A stretch of DNA of 64,000 nt from Mesodorylaimus sp. YZB2_4 (Eukaryota > Nematoda > Enoplea > Dorylaimida > Dorylaimidae), in the NCBI GenBank assembly GCA_030248295.1, contig JASANH010000298.1, positions 1 to 64,000 of the forward strand, read 5' to 3'. The notes under the pieces were generated by a model, which made no database searches, had not been told where the DNA came from, and was given only the letters and a program-made list of their open reading frames with translations. Of this stretch, positions 20,785 through 33,111 are shown in pieces (position 1 is the stretch's first letter; every line of letters starts with the position of its first letter). A program made the position numbers and the translations under genes.

Positions 20785-23700
20785 GGCCGTCGCAGACAAT
20801 GAGGCGGGAGAAAACGAAGACGCTCGTCCCGTGGTCACGCTGGCAATGCCGGAAGACAAGGCCGATCTGCAAACACCGAAACGAATATTACGCAAGCAAA
20901 CACCGTCGCCCGCCGCCCACTTGGTAAGTCCCTTGCTTGAAGAGTGTTCTCGAGTCCATCCTGAAATAAGTCTTTTGCAGGTACCGCCAAAAAGTTTGAT
21001 TCCAGTTTTCTCGTCTGGAACCGAGCAAAAGGAGGCAGCTGGAACTTCTTCGATTTCGGCTCCTTGTTTGACGCCGACTTATTTAGGCAAGACACCGCAA
21101 AAAAGTGCCTTCAAGGTGGGTTGATGGTCCGCATCTTAGAAAGATCGAATACATATTTATTCTATTCAGGATTCAAGCGAAGAAGCGCGTGATCGTCAAC
21201 GCCAGCAATTGGAATCAGCTACGGCGAAACGAGAGGGAATGATAAAACAAAAATCGAAGAACAAAAAAGTAAGCATTCTTTTTTTTCAAGAAACAAAACT
21301 AAGTAATTTTGTTTTTCAGGAAGCGGGAAGAACGAGCTTTGAGAGTCGCTCAGCAAAAATTAGTTTAGAGGGCGAAAGATGAAGAATTCAAGTGTAAAAT
21401 CGAGGAGAAATACCACACGCCATCGGTCGATCCTGAAGAAAAGAGAAAACTGTGGTGAGTGTGAATCAGATTCCAGCACGAGCAGCATAGACAGAGGGCG
21501 AGCCGCACCCCTCCCCTTGAGGATCAGAGATTCAGGAAATAACAGATTACCTCTGGCCACAGGTTAAAGACAGGGTCTTTGCCAAACTGTTAGGGTCTTC
21601 GCCAAACTGTAAAATTTAAGATCAGGAGATTGATTTCCGACTCTCCATGATTGGATTTAAAAGGTTAGGTGGGTGATAAACAGTCTCCCCTTGTTTGTTT
21701 TAAATTAAGTCCCCACAGCAAATATCGAGCCTGGTCTTGCTAAATTTATCTGCAAGCATAGCATGATGCATGCTGATTTAGGATCTTTAGGCGCTAGGGC
21801 TGTGATGATCGGCCAGATTTTGTTCTTGTGAATGCCCTGTCGAGCAGTCCCTGACTCTGCACATATTGTGTGCCAATACTTTGTGGTTTTAGGCCCCGTT
21901 ACCCTGACGGCGGGACTTCGAAAAAGCCAGTGAACGATTGTGGTCAGCTAGTCGAGATAGATAAAGCCAAGGTAAGCTAACCATGGTGCCTTCCTATGTG
22001 CCAGTCTCTAAGCTAGAAATTGCAATTAGACTTGGTTGAAATAGTTTTGATTGAAAAAACAAGATTCAAATTGTGGAAAATTCCAAAATTTCAACGATTT
22101 TATGTTGCCATTTTCAAAAAGACGAGTCGAGAACTGTCGATTTTAGAAGCCAAGTGTTTTTCACGAGCGAACGGACAAATCGATCGTCAAGCTTACCACG
22201 GGGAAAACCGGCCACGGCGACCAATAACGACATCAACAATTTGCGCTCATCGGACGAAACTGACGATGAAAAACGTCCACGCAAAAACATACCAGATTGG
22301 GCTGGAGGTGAATAATCCGGGGATGGTACGAGAGGGGTCTTTGTCTCTGTCTTATAATCACAGCGATTGGGTCAAAAGTCCCATGTGAACTTGATTGAAC
22401 TGAACAGGCCTTGACTTGAACTTGAACAGGCGCGTAAAGTTCTTTCACTGGCACCTGAAAAGCTCCTTACTTCGTGATCTATAAGCAACCAAAAAAGCAC
22501 AGTATACCAACTCCGAATAGTACCTATGAAACGAGCCAAACAGAGAGGGTCGTTTTCACGCTCACAGTTACAGATGAAAAAACGTGCCCACAAAAATATT
22601 TTATCCAATGGCAGTGACAAGTCAGTCGACCCCAGGATGGCAATATCCCTCGATAGCACAAAATTAGCTACACAGTGCTGGAAACGATTTTTTAAAGACC
22701 TCTTAAAAGGCTGAACCTACACACACTCAAAAAATAATGCTCAATCGTGTCCGTAGATTCCTCACACCACTGACAAATGTCCGTAGCACAGATTTTTCAA
22801 AAAAGAAGGTATTGGCCAGTAGGAACCAATCTGTGCAACAGCCTCCACTGGAAGCTTTTCATTTGGGGAGGTAGCCGAAGGCGCAACAGAAGATAAAAAT
22901 AAGGGAGGATGTCTGGGATCGCTAGCTCTCTTATCCAAGTTGTCTGAGCCGTAGAGAATTGGGAACTCAGTTCCACCAGAAAAGAATAGAAGGTTTTCGA
23001 CCCAATTCCAAGAATGGGAGCATTCGACATAGTCTTATGGCTAAAGAACCTAGGTCGAGGGGGACAGGAAAAACCGTCTGATACCTGTTGGTCAGCGAGA
23101 ACCTCAGGACAATCCTTCAAGCGGCCGCGGTGGTGCAGCGGTTCGGCATTCGTCTCCCCATATTGCTTGGGAGCGAGTGGCTGCACTCGTCACGGGTTCG
23201 ATCCCCGGTGATGGAGGTCGGTTTGCGAACCACAAACCCTCGCTGACCTTCCACGCCAGGCCGTGGGTGACTCACCCGGTACAGCCAAGGTGCTCCGAGT
23301 GGAGAGACGGAAGCCAAACGAGTAGACAGTCTCGGCTGTCGAACACCGACAGGGTTCAAAGCCCACCCGCCATCGTCTGAGGAAGTCGGTGCCTGGTCCA
23401 GGATGCCCACGCGTGGAGGTGCTCCTAGTGGAGACGCACAGAGGGACGCTGCCGTGAGAGCTAGTCACCTCACGGCCTCGCTTATTATATCATGACTGCT
23501 GGCCGGCTATAGGCAAAACGGGTTGGAAGTCCCGTGGGGAACTGGGGCGGCGCGAAATTCCAACCCACAAAAATTGAAAAAAAAGGACAATTGTTTAAGG
23601 TAGCTTTCCATTTCGGGGGCAGGGAAGAAAGAACCTGCCTAAACTTAAACCACTCATTCTGAGGAAGATTAAGCCGGACTTGAAAACTGGCCCAGCCAAG

Positions 23701-24945
23701 TGGCGTGCCGTTATCGAAAAACAGCTGACCAACAAAAAAGATACCTGCATCACACCAGGCTTGAAAAAAAGGACGCCTGCCAATTAACAAATCTCGGTTA
23801 TTTTCAAAGAACGATCCTCGCAATGTCCTCCGCACTAACTACTGGACCAGGAGATCTGGGAAGCGAAAACCAGTCAATTAGGATCTGCCTGTAATAAGCC
23901 GAAAGATCGGGGCGGGGGGGGGGGGCAAAAACTTGACGTCAAAATTACAAGAAAAAAGAATAGAGCCTTCAAAGGGTGCCAACAAAGCGCTGAAATAGGA
24001 TCTCCAGCCGGGCTCCTCGGATCTCGTACTTTTTGTGGCGGGATTGCCACGAAACTTTTGTTTGTGGTTTGACGCGCTTTCCAGGCGAAATATGGGGATC
24101 TTTGCCAACAAACACTGAAATTTCTCTTTTGAGGGGTTTAGACCTAAGACTTGGGTTATGAAACATAAAATGTACTGTAGCTACCTTGACATTCTTGCTT
24201 GGACGAACAAAATTCAAAAATTTTTTTGTTCGGCCAGAAATTAGGGGTCTAAAACAGCTAAGGTGCTTGACACCCTTGCTGGTGTGAAGCATGGTCGAAT
24301 GTGGCTTAGTTCCTTGTCGTTATTTTGGGGAAGGCACTGGCCATTAAAATTGGTTGCTTGGGAAAATAATGATGATTGGTGTTGAAATGCAAGACTGTGA
24401 CTCACTTAGTTACACAGCATCCGAATATTCTGGAGAGATTCTTGAGTGCAGGTCATAGCCAGAGGGCTGTATAGGCGTGGGTGATAAAATGTTAAAATTC
24501 TTCTGATTTAAAATTTTGGATTGAAATTATTTTTATCAATGTCTTCGCAAAGCCCTACGCGCATGAGCTTTGATTAATTTTGTGTGCCTCCCTCCCGTCG
24601 AGAGCATGTATTTGCTGGATGCAGAGTAAACTGATAATGATGATGCGTAGTAAACCGAAGCAAAGCTAAGCTGATGGCATCTATCACGTCAAGGGGCGCA
24701 AGGCTTCGACTCCAGTCTATCCCCCCATGGGTATAGGTAATAATGGCTGACACTATCTTTGCTGTTTTTGGCGATCAGTTGAAAATGGCATTGACAAGCC
24801 AATAGCACTGTCCACCGGATCTGGAGTCGTCCAGATGCCGGATTTGTCGGCGATGTTTAAGTTCCAACGCCAGAAATTTCATAAGCGAACTTCATCGGCC
24901 GAATGGTACTCACCGATCGATCCTCATGCTTCAGCTACCAAATAA
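20785..24945 (+). CDS. INCENP, inner centromere protein (C-terminal half), disrupted
   Basis: INCENP is the scaffold of the chromosomal passenger complex. Its C-terminal IN-box binds and activates Aurora B. Exons 20785-20923, 20981-21115, 21170-21268, 21320-21455, 21893-21971, ~22147-22312 and 24779-24945 are separated by short GT..AG introns (57, 54 and 51 bp among them) and one of 2.5 kb that holds a SINE. Exons 3-4 encode the charged coiled coil (REERALRVAQQK). Exon 6 has NNDINNLRSSDETDDEKRPR then KNIPDWAG, the IN-box. The last exon has MPDLSAMFKFQRQKFHKRTS then SAEW, the TSS motif that Aurora B phosphorylates, then a TAA. The defects are one extra A at the end of exon 3, which breaks the phase into exon 4, and TAG instead of a sense codon in exon 4 (about 21363). 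The N-terminal half is not identified. Confidence 0.85.
23126..23562 (+). mobile_element. tRNA-headed SINE, copy 2 (in INCENP intron)
   Basis: The first ~90 bp resemble a class II tRNA, with an A box TGGTGCAGCGG near 23132 and a B box GGTTCGATCCC near 23200, the internal pol III promoter. The body includes GGTGCTCCTAGTGGAGACGC and the tail CAAAACGGGTTGGAAGTCCC (23515-23535) shared with copies at 15352, 25305 and 46805. It is 437 bp long with no ORF. It sits in sense orientation inside the 2.5 kb INCENP intron. Confidence 0.8.
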
Positions 24946-25304
24946 GCAATATTTTTTGGGGGATGTAGAAGAATTTTAGGTTTTTTTCGCAATATTCGGG
25001 CGGGAAAGCGTCCGGTGTGTGAAATTTTTAAATTTATAAAAGAATTTTCAAGGTAAAGGATTTCGGGCTTTGAATTTGGATAGGAGACCATGTCTTGTTT
25101 AAAAAGTCGGACACCGCTTGTTCCACCCGTTCTCTTTTTGGAGTTGTTTCAATGATACTGTAGGATTTTGATGTAGCTTTCATGGGATATCTGCTAAAAA
25201 TCAGTTGGACTTTCATCGCAAAATGTGCATAGTCAGGGGGCGCGTTATCTCTTCGTGACCCTAAAGCCCTGTTTTGAAACATCAAGCTGACAGGACCTTG
25301 GTTT

Positions 25305-25720
25305 AGCGGCAGCACCTGGCGGTAGACTCAGTGTCCGCCCCAGCTCCCCATAGAACTTCCAGCCTGTTTTTTGTGTAGCCGGCCAGCAGTCCTGCCGTGA
25401 TAAGCGAGGCTGTGACGTGATCAGCTGTCACGCCAGCTTCCCTCTGTGCGTCTCCACTTGGAGTACCTCCACACGAGGGCATCATGTGCCAGCACCAGCG
25501 TCCCAGGATGATACTGGGCGAGAAGGGAGGCCTGTTTTGACGGGTGCTCCCTAATTCTATACTCGTTCGGTGTCCGCCACTTTATGGTACCCGATGGGTC
25601 TCAAAGAGCCAGGTGTGCAAGGCCAGCAACGGACTACAAAATCGCCGTAAAAAACCACTTCCCATTGTACAGGCTCGACTGGCAATCGAATCTCTGCACG
25701 GAGCCGGCAGCTGGGAACGT
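25305..25720 (-). mobile_element. SINE-like repeat, copy 3
   Basis: Reverse-strand copy sharing the body GTACTCCAAGTGGAGACGCA and the tail CTGGCCGGCTAC..GCTGGAAGTTCTATGGGG with 23126-23562. Its 5' half (GGCCTTGCACACCTGGCTCT on the minus strand) matches 15352-15860 rather than the tRNA head of copy 2, so the family has at least two 5' forms. Confidence 0.7.
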
Positions 25721-27019
25721 CAGCCATATACTAGGTCGGAAGACTCAGTAGGCTGCGCTGAGTTTGTGGCGTGGTGGTGCAAAAGCTCTACTGTCACGTT
25801 GCTGTCCGACGTAAACGCTCACGCTCACTGATTTTTCGGCGGCTCCTCGTTGCGTCTTTCCAGTCGCCGTCTTTTCTTCGTTTTGATCTGAGCAACAGCA
25901 CCCCATCAGCTCCGCCAGCTGACCACCGCACGCAAGATGGCACAGTCACGAATGACTTCTGAAACTCGGAGTGCCTGAAGTCGACAAGCAGTGTAAAGGG
26001 GAGTGGGGTTGCGGCGAGGTCATCGCATTCTAGAGTGTCCATAATCAACTGTGTGTGTGTGTTTTTCGATCCAAAGGTTAGACATTGCAACCGCCCATCA
26101 GACGACGGACAGAATGCGACTGATCGAAGTCGGCGAAACAGGCAATTCTTTCGACTATATACCTGCAGCTGAAAGATCAACTGGAGTGGCTGATGTCTCC
26201 CAGCTATGGGAGATCAATAACTCTCTCCTTCTTGCCATGGCTCGTCAGGCAATGCGGTTGCAGCAGAGAGGCAGCGCAGGAGTTGGTCACCAGTTTATGA
26301 TCATAACTATCATCGATCATATCCCAGTTGAACAAAATACAGTGCAGGAAGTTGTTGTTGTCAGAATAGGATTGATCCCCAGTCAAGTCTTTGGGCAACG
26401 TGCCTCGTTTTTTCCCGTATGCTTTCATCTATCCTCTCAGTTGTCGATTAGGCATGCACCCCCACCATAACTCAAAAAGTACGAGATTAAGGTTAGGCCA
26501 CAAACATTATCTGCCATATTTGTTGCCTGGTGATCATTGTGTTACCCGAAATCAGTTTCGTCTATTAGTTAATGGCTTTCAGTTTCTTTCGCGCACCTGA
26601 GCGCCCCTTATAGAGGCGCTATGACTATCGAGCCTCACGCATTTGTGATTTATGCAATTCTCAGAGCCTATGCCTAATCGGAAAAAAGATCCCTACTCAG
26701 TGTGCATTGACTGGTCTGGAAGCCTACTGGTGTGATAGGCATGTTTGGCCGGTGGGAAGAATTGTGTGTATGGTTTCCTTGACTGGCCGCCCCATACACG
26801 GAGACTTGCCTTCGTTGGTCAGTCGATACACTCCTCCTGGTGAGATGATGCAGCGCAAAATCAGAATTATGGCACGATTCCACAAAAATGAAAAAACAAG
26901 AATCCCATAGACAGTGGAGTGGGAGGACTGGCAATGTGGGCAGGCATCCTAGGCTCCAAGTCGCTGATCATCTTAAGTAACTATAGACATTTAGTTCGTC
27001 TGTTAACACATTGACGAGC
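25721..27019. other. Stretch without a recognised gene
   Basis: ORFs of up to 139 codons occur (25794-26180 minus, 26051-26470 plus), but neither resembles a known family and they overlap each other on opposite strands. I cannot support a gene here. Confidence 0.35.
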
Positions 27020-30000
27020 TCAGGCCAATAGCAGAGACATAATCGGATACGGAACACTTCGCGCAATATAATGTGTCTCATTTTGCTCTGATAAAAATAA
27101 GTTCAGGCAAGTCGCCGACAATAAAAAGCATAAAATGGCAACACACAAACCAAGGGCAGCCGTATTCAAATCAAACTCGTCATTCTCCCATTTCTGTTTT
27201 GTTGCTACGCTGACCAAAATTTGACGTCCTAATGCAGCTGCCTAGGGCGGCGGCACAGCATTACCGATCTGAAACGAGATTAGCGAGTCGACCCGTCGAA
27301 TAGTCCATGCATGGCTCATCCCATCCATATACCAAATTATGCTTACTTGGCAGTGTTCATCCGCAATGTTTCCATAAAATATATAACCATCACGAAATCC
27401 TCGAGCTCTGGCAGTTTCTCGAACACTGATCAGACGATTCTCAGTCGGGTGAGTCACTCGACCCTGAAATAAGAGTGGAGCGGCGGTTGGGGCAACTTGC
27501 ATTGGATCGATACCGCTATCGTCTTATCTTACAGCGAGCAACAAAACCTAGTCTAAAAATGGATAGGCCAGCTCCAGACACCTGAAACTAACAAACCAGG
27601 ATTCGATGCCAAATTCAGGCAGTATCAGCTCTAACACAAAAACAGCGCGCACTAACCTGAGTTCCGATTGGTTCGATGCACGTCACCACCGTCGGAAAAC
27701 GAAAATTGAGATCCAAACGTCCGTAAAGACCACTCCAATTGTGTCTAAACGCAAAGCGATGATACAGACACTTGTCGACTTTCCTCAAATTCCCCCTCAA
27801 ACATGGTTACAGGAGTAACGATGGAACTTACTTATCCGCCGTATGAGGTAAGAACCAAGGAATCGAAGTTTTTTCCTGCGGCCCGCATCGAGTCTTTCGC
27901 TTTCCGTTCTTGTAGCATGGACACACGGCTTTTGTTCCCGGCAGGTATTGAAGTTTGACGATGGACAACGAGCCCAATTTCAAGCCTATATGCGGCAGAT
28001 CTCGCCAACCCGCATTCCGTTTCACTGAGACTCGATTCACCCGTTCTTGGTTCAATGCCGACAGCGCTCTGCTCACATGATCGCATAAAGTATGACTACT
28101 TTTCCGAAGCTATAAAAAATCAGGTGTGCTGGTGTCCTGGTTTAAAATAGTCTTGTCCAGTCTTTCTCACCAAACGTTGATAGTGCGTCAACGGTTTCGA
28201 TTCATATCGTGGTTCCGATTTATTGGCGTCTCTCGGCAAGTCCAAAATGGCATCGCTAACTGTCAACGTACGAAACGCCCCACTTTTTCCATCGAAAGCA
28301 TGAGTCGCCACAGGAAATTCTGGCAAAAGTTCGTCTTTCCTAGCTGCCAATACGATCACTCTAAAAATATTTGGATTTCTGTAATGGACAAGACCTTTGC
28401 AAAACAAATAGGGCCGATTTTTTAAAAGTTTTCTCCAGCCAGACTACAGCCTGTATGTAAACAGCCATGCAACTCACTCACTCGACTCAAAACAAACCTA
28501 ACCTGACCTTCCTCACACGCAATCAGATCAGGCTTAGGCAATCTGATCTGATCTCTACCCCTCGCTCCTCCCCCCTCTAACCCAACCGACCTCGCCCATA
28601 CTTGGAGTCAACCAGCACTTACTCCCGCAACCGCTGAACAGATTCATCATTCTCAGTCGCTTCTTCACCATTGGATACGCAGTTCATTCAAAATGCCATC
28701 CATTCTTTTTCGAGCAGCTTCTTCGTCGTCGCTGCGAGGAACGTTCTTGAAGGTCTCAGTCTCGTCATCATACATCTGCGCAGAAAAATCTCCCTGACCC
28801 TTCACTTATAAGAAATAAACAGATACAAATTTGCATCGGCTTAGCCATACACTGGTGTGTCTAGAAAACAGGACTCAACAAGGTGCAGAAAAAGATATGC
28901 CCCTTTTTTCTAAGTTTTCCAGACAAAAATTTGATTTGCCCCTGCTTATTTTTAATTGTTCAACGACTACGCATTTATGTTTAACTGATTCACTGAACTC
29001 CTGCATAATTAACAGGTACATAGAAAAGGCGGGTGACTCGAAATGCAAACTCTCAGTTTCCCCTGATTTCGGCTCGAAAATTCCCGTTTCCATTGTTTTT
29101 CAGGCATTCTCGGATATCCTGATGTCCGGTTTTGGAGCCTTTTGCAGAAAAATGGTCAAGGCCAGGAGGACACAGTGAAGCTATCACTCAGTATTCATGC
29201 TATGTTTCGGGAGGTACAAGCCCCATCAAAGGGAATTGAGCGTTGACCACTTACCTGCTCATAATAAAATCGAAATAGGCTTCCTTCGAAATATTCGTCC
29301 AACGTCATCTTTTTGATTATATCTGCTTTCGGGAGGATGGCACAAAAGCCCTCCACGTTTGCCATTTCAATCTTGATTTCTATAAACAAAGCGACAAACT
29401 TTGCTTAAAAAAAGACAAGCAGGCCCTTATTACGTATTATCTTTGCCGAAGTAAAGTAAATTTAAATCTTTTTTCCTGCATCTGCCTCATCAACTGTCGT
29501 ATTTTCGGGTCTAAAATCAAATCTCGTCACCAATGTAAGGTGAACAAAAAAAGATAAATGCCAAATAAACTCGGCCTCACCTGAAAAACTCCCTGACCGA
29601 AGTAAAGACCTAGTCGCTGTTTGCGATTTGCGGCTAGTGCCAGTCCTCGTCGAAAACGAAACGATGCGAGGCCGAGTGTCTGGTTCAGTTTGCAAGTATT
29701 TGGTAGGTTATTCATTCGGCACTGGGATCGCCGACAAGTGCAGCTGCTCCCAGAATCAAGGGCGCATGTTTGGCTAATACACTGTACACGAGGCTCGTGT
29801 GGACTGCGGAGGATCGTTGCTGCCGTGAGCCATCAGACTGATACAGTAGTCCTTGTTCGCCCACGGACGACCGAGAATTTCACGCGCTATTTTATCAAAC
29901 GTTTCGCCTCCACCGTAATGGACACGGAAAATGTCACAGTGGTGGCCAAAATGCCGTGCGATAGGAGACTCTGAACGGGTATGGTTCGACGCTCTTGAAC

Positions 30001-30090
30001 CACCCATGGGCCCTGGGGATACTTTGTTGGGCTTAAAGCAGGATTCGTTGCATATCTGACTACTTGGCACACATTCTTAGCTCGGAGGAC
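27020..30090 (-). pseudogene. DNMT1-type maintenance DNA (cytosine-5) methyltransferase lacking the catalytic core
   Basis: Minus-strand exons follow DNMT1 order. BAH2 is represented by TRFDFRPENTTVDEADAGKK (29545-29465), VEGFCAILPKADIIKKM and YFEGSLFRFYYEQ (29373-29255), and YDDETETFKNVPRSDDEEAA (from 28780). Then FRVIVLAARKDELLPEFP, GAFRTLTVSDAILDLP (28383-28120) and GWRDLPHIGLKL with IPWFLPHTADK (28076-27836). Then WSGLYGRLD...[27 protein letters not shown] with FGN-type motif IX, and IGNAVPPP (motif X). After PPP a TAG (27242-27244) replaces the usual Leu, and homology resumes as AAALG. Between the BAH2 end (28630) and motif VIII (28383) only 200 bp of non-coding DNA remain, so the PCQ motif with the catalytic Cys and the ENV motif are absent. 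It cannot methylate DNA as it stands. Confidence 0.85.
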
Positions 30091-30447
30091 CATGTTCGAC
30101 CAAACCTGGTTTTGCAGCTAAACTAGGGCCGAACTATGCGCACCCAAGCAAAATACTCTACACTAGCTAAACTAGAGCCCGATAAAATTGGTGAAAGATG
30201 GGTCTCCTGACCGCGGACTGCGTCGTCTGTCGCGCTCTAATAAGGGAAAGATGTAATCAAAAGCGTGGCAACTTCAAGTTAGCAAGCACTATCTGCTAGG
30301 TCTTCCTTGGAGAAAGTGTAACGAATCAAAGATCGTTCGTTCTTTCACTATTCTAAGGCACCTTCTAATCAAGCATAAGCAAAATGTATGCGACCTAGTT
30401 CTTCTTTTTTATCCAGTACTCAGCGATCACAGCTCCGATTCGACTTC

Positions 30448-30599
30448 TCACAACTGACCGCAGTCGGTGATTTTCACTTCGGCTTTTGGCGCTTCCAATT
30501 GACTTTTTTGCTGCTTTATCTTTTCCACGTGCTTGACGTCCCTTCCCTCGGCCACGTGCCTAAACACGATGTGCTTCCCGTCCAACCTAGAAGCTAGTG
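30448..30599 (-). CDS. Cyclophilin (peptidyl-prolyl isomerase) 3'-terminal exon
   Basis: Minus-strand frame SRLDGKHIVFRHVAEGRDVK, then VEKIKQQ and EVKITDCGQL followed by TGA, matches the C-terminal end of cyclophilin A-type PPIases (W/RLDGKHVVFG.V.eGm.vv..ie...i.dCGql). Cyclophilins isomerise X-Pro bonds and bind cyclosporin. Only this last exon is certain. The core (FHR, NGSQFF) is not seen within the next kilobase upstream. The conserved Gly after VF is Arg here. It lies in the same orientation as DNMT1, about 0.4 kb upstream of it. It may be a 3' fragment or a gene with long introns. Confidence 0.75.
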
Positions 30600-31021
30600 T
30601 CATGGTCTTCAATTGGAGTTTTCTAGTTTGTAGTATAATTTATAGTGCCCAGGTCCCCCAATATGATCCACGAGAGTTATCACCCTCATTTTATGTATCC
30701 TTTGCCAACGAAACACGTATCAGGCCCAAAGTAGTATCAAGAGACACAAAATAATTGAAAAATCTGTAATTCGCACCCAATTTTTGAATGTCATTCTTGA
30801 ACGCAAAGTTTAACAAAATAGTCCCCATCTTTTTCTCTTCTTAACCAACCCAAATCTTATCTGATAGCACGAAAAAGTGACCAGAGTAACATTGCGACAA
30901 GCATGAAGAAATGTGCAACAAATATGCAAGCTCTACGTTAAAAAAAACTCCGCTCCATCCCTAGATGTACTGCTTCTAGTAAAGTACATACGCAGCTTCT
31001 AGTGAAGTAAATTGGCTCTTT

Positions 31022-31310
31022 TGTTACTCCCTCTTCATGAAGCGTAAAATATCACTATTCGGGCGCATGGTCAGTGTGAAATTCTGCCCCGCAATCGTTT
31101 TTCGAATATCAATTAAGAACTTGACGTTTATAATGCGAATTTGGTTTTCGATCGGCTCGCTTCTTATCTAAGACGTAGCAATAGGCACGCCAATCTTAGC
31201 AAGTTCATCGCCAGAAATTTAAAATTTTCACGCAGGCTGATTGTCGATGGAGCCGTTGACAACAACCAAATACCCAGGCTTCGATTCTGTACATGGAAAG
31301 AACAGCTCGA
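31022..31310 (-). pseudogene. Unrecognised coding remnant
   Basis: A minus-strand frame reads GDELAKIGVPIATS, a TAG, then IRSEPIENQIRIINVKFLID and QNFTLTMRPNSDILRFMKRE followed by TAA. A possible upstream exon has KPGYLVVVNGSIDNQPA. Composition is coding-like and continues past the TAG. No family is recognised. Confidence 0.35.
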
Positions 31311-31586
31311 ACTTAACTAAACTGGTGTGAGACTTTCATGGGATAAGGTGAAGAAAACGAAGTTCGAAGAGGTGGTGATGGTTTTGTACGAATGTAAAAA
31401 GACTTCGCAGACAAAAGAGAACAAATTTTGGTCATTATCGAACTGTTTGAGTAGCAAACAAAGCAGTCTGATCAGTCGATCATACTTAAAAAGAGGAAGA
31501 TTTGTTTTCGGTTTTTAGGAGGGAAGAGGTTATAGGGTTCACAGGGAGTTTTGAAAATTGAAACTGAAGGCCTATTTTGAGAGGCC

Positions 31587-32734
31587 TATACGCCAGCATC
31601 GACCGAATCACCAAAGTGGCCGAACCGTGTCACCGGATCGGCGATTTTTATCGAACTGAACTGAACCGGCTTTTTGGACCGAGCTACCGAACCGAACATA
31701 CAATTTCGAATTTCCTCTTTTCTCGGTGAAAATGCGGTTATTTTGCTTGAAATTTCGATTTGGTTATAAATTTCACTGCCCCTTTTTCTTAATTATTCGG
31801 TCCTTCCTTCATTATCTTCAAAATTTCAATTTAAAAATTGGTCAAATGGGATTAAGCTCTAAATATTTTTGAAATATCAGGTGCGGCATCGAGAACGACC
31901 CTCACAGTAGTGACCAGTTTTCTTCGGTAGCTGTCGCAATGTAAATTTTACACTAAAACAGGCACATGATGCATTCAATTCTGCATCGTCCATCATATTG
32001 TGCAACTGCTTGTACGAAGAGATGAAAATTCGAGACCTCAGAAATTTGGTCATTTTGGGTAAAGGTACGGTCAATCATTCCCTTTATGTGGAAATGGTAT
32101 TGCTAGGAGCCGGGAAATATGGAACAAAGATATTTGGGAACAGCTGGACCTTTCAGCAAGATGGTGCGAAGGCTCATGCCCTCAAAGATTCACAGAAATA
32201 ATGCAGAGATCATTTTCCTGATTTTATCAAAGCTAAGCGTTGGCCTCTAAATAGTCCCGATTTGAACTTATTAAAGTAATCAGGTTGGAAAGAATTTGCT
32301 CGACATGCAATCAACTGGGATCGAGTAAAAACGAAAGCAGCTCTACAAGCTTGCCGTGAAACAAATTCGTTTGGATATTGTGAAAAAAGTTGTAAAAGCT
32401 GGTACTCTCGACTATATCGCGTTTTTAAAACGAATGGCGATTATAGTGGCAAGTGAAATATCTAGGTCAAGCTGAGTCAGACCGCTTACAGCTGACTACC
32501 GCGATAACTTGCGGAAGAAACATTACTATGAAATGTCATTCTTAATGGCACACCTGATAAACATGTATGATGATTAAAACTTATGGAGCATGTAAGATGT
32601 GGGTGAACATAGAAAATTCGGTTCGGTTCGGTAGGTCGGTTCGGCTCGGTCGGTTCGGTTCAGTGAGATTGGAGGAAAAGTTCGGTAGGGTTCGGTTAGG
32701 TGCAAAAACCGTGTTCGGTCGATGCTGGCGTATA
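31587..32734. mobile_element. Tc1/mariner element, ~1.15 kb, degenerate
   Basis: Both ends carry the identical inverted repeat TATACGCCAGCATCGACCGA (31587 onwards, and inverted ending at 32734), with the TA-rich ends expected of insertion at TA. The flanks just inside consist of GGTTCGG repeats in opposite orientations. A transposase relic on the plus strand occupies the right half, and size and structure fit a mariner element. Confidence 0.85.
32030..32460 (+). pseudogene. Tc1/mariner transposase relic
   Basis: The translation contains SWTFQQDGAKAHALKDSQK, then RWPLNSPDLNLLK, and WYSRLYRVFKTNGDY after a frame change. These are the second and third catalytic blocks of Tc1/mariner transposases ('fqQDnApaH', 'WPp.SPDLNPiD..W') and the C-terminal end. 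TAA follows the first block and a TAA replaces the codon after LLK. The first catalytic block and DNA-binding domain are not recognisable. It is inactive. Confidence 0.8.
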
Positions 32735-33111
32735 CGGCTGAAGTTAGAAAGATTTTCGAGGGAAAAAAAAAGTTTGCACTGTTTCAGTCATTACGTGGAC
32801 GTGGGAAGTCAGACATTTCGCGAAAAGATTCACAGCAGGTTTGTGAGCAGAGAGTAATCACTAGCTTAATATAATAAATTCGAAGGAGGTTTTAGAGAAG
32901 AGTTGAAAGGGAACAGTGAGCCTTTAGAGATAAGAATGCAAAAACCAAAATATGTAAAAAATTTGCGACCACTATAGATGCTGGAGAAAGTGGTTCGACC
33001 TATCGTGAGGCTTGAAATCACGTCGCACCACAGAGCCCTGTTTGCCTTTTTTTTCCCTAGACCATCGACAAAATTCTCTCCTGAGACCAATTTTTCAAAG
33101 GTTATCCTCAT

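Noticed and set aside
23014-23468. Several ORFs in the 23 kb SINE
   Set aside because: All lie within the tRNA-headed repeat, which is non-coding and GC-rich.
25794-26470. Two ORFs of 128 and 139 codons on opposite strands
   Set aside because: They overlap antiparallel, resemble no family and have no splice or composition support; neither could be preferred.
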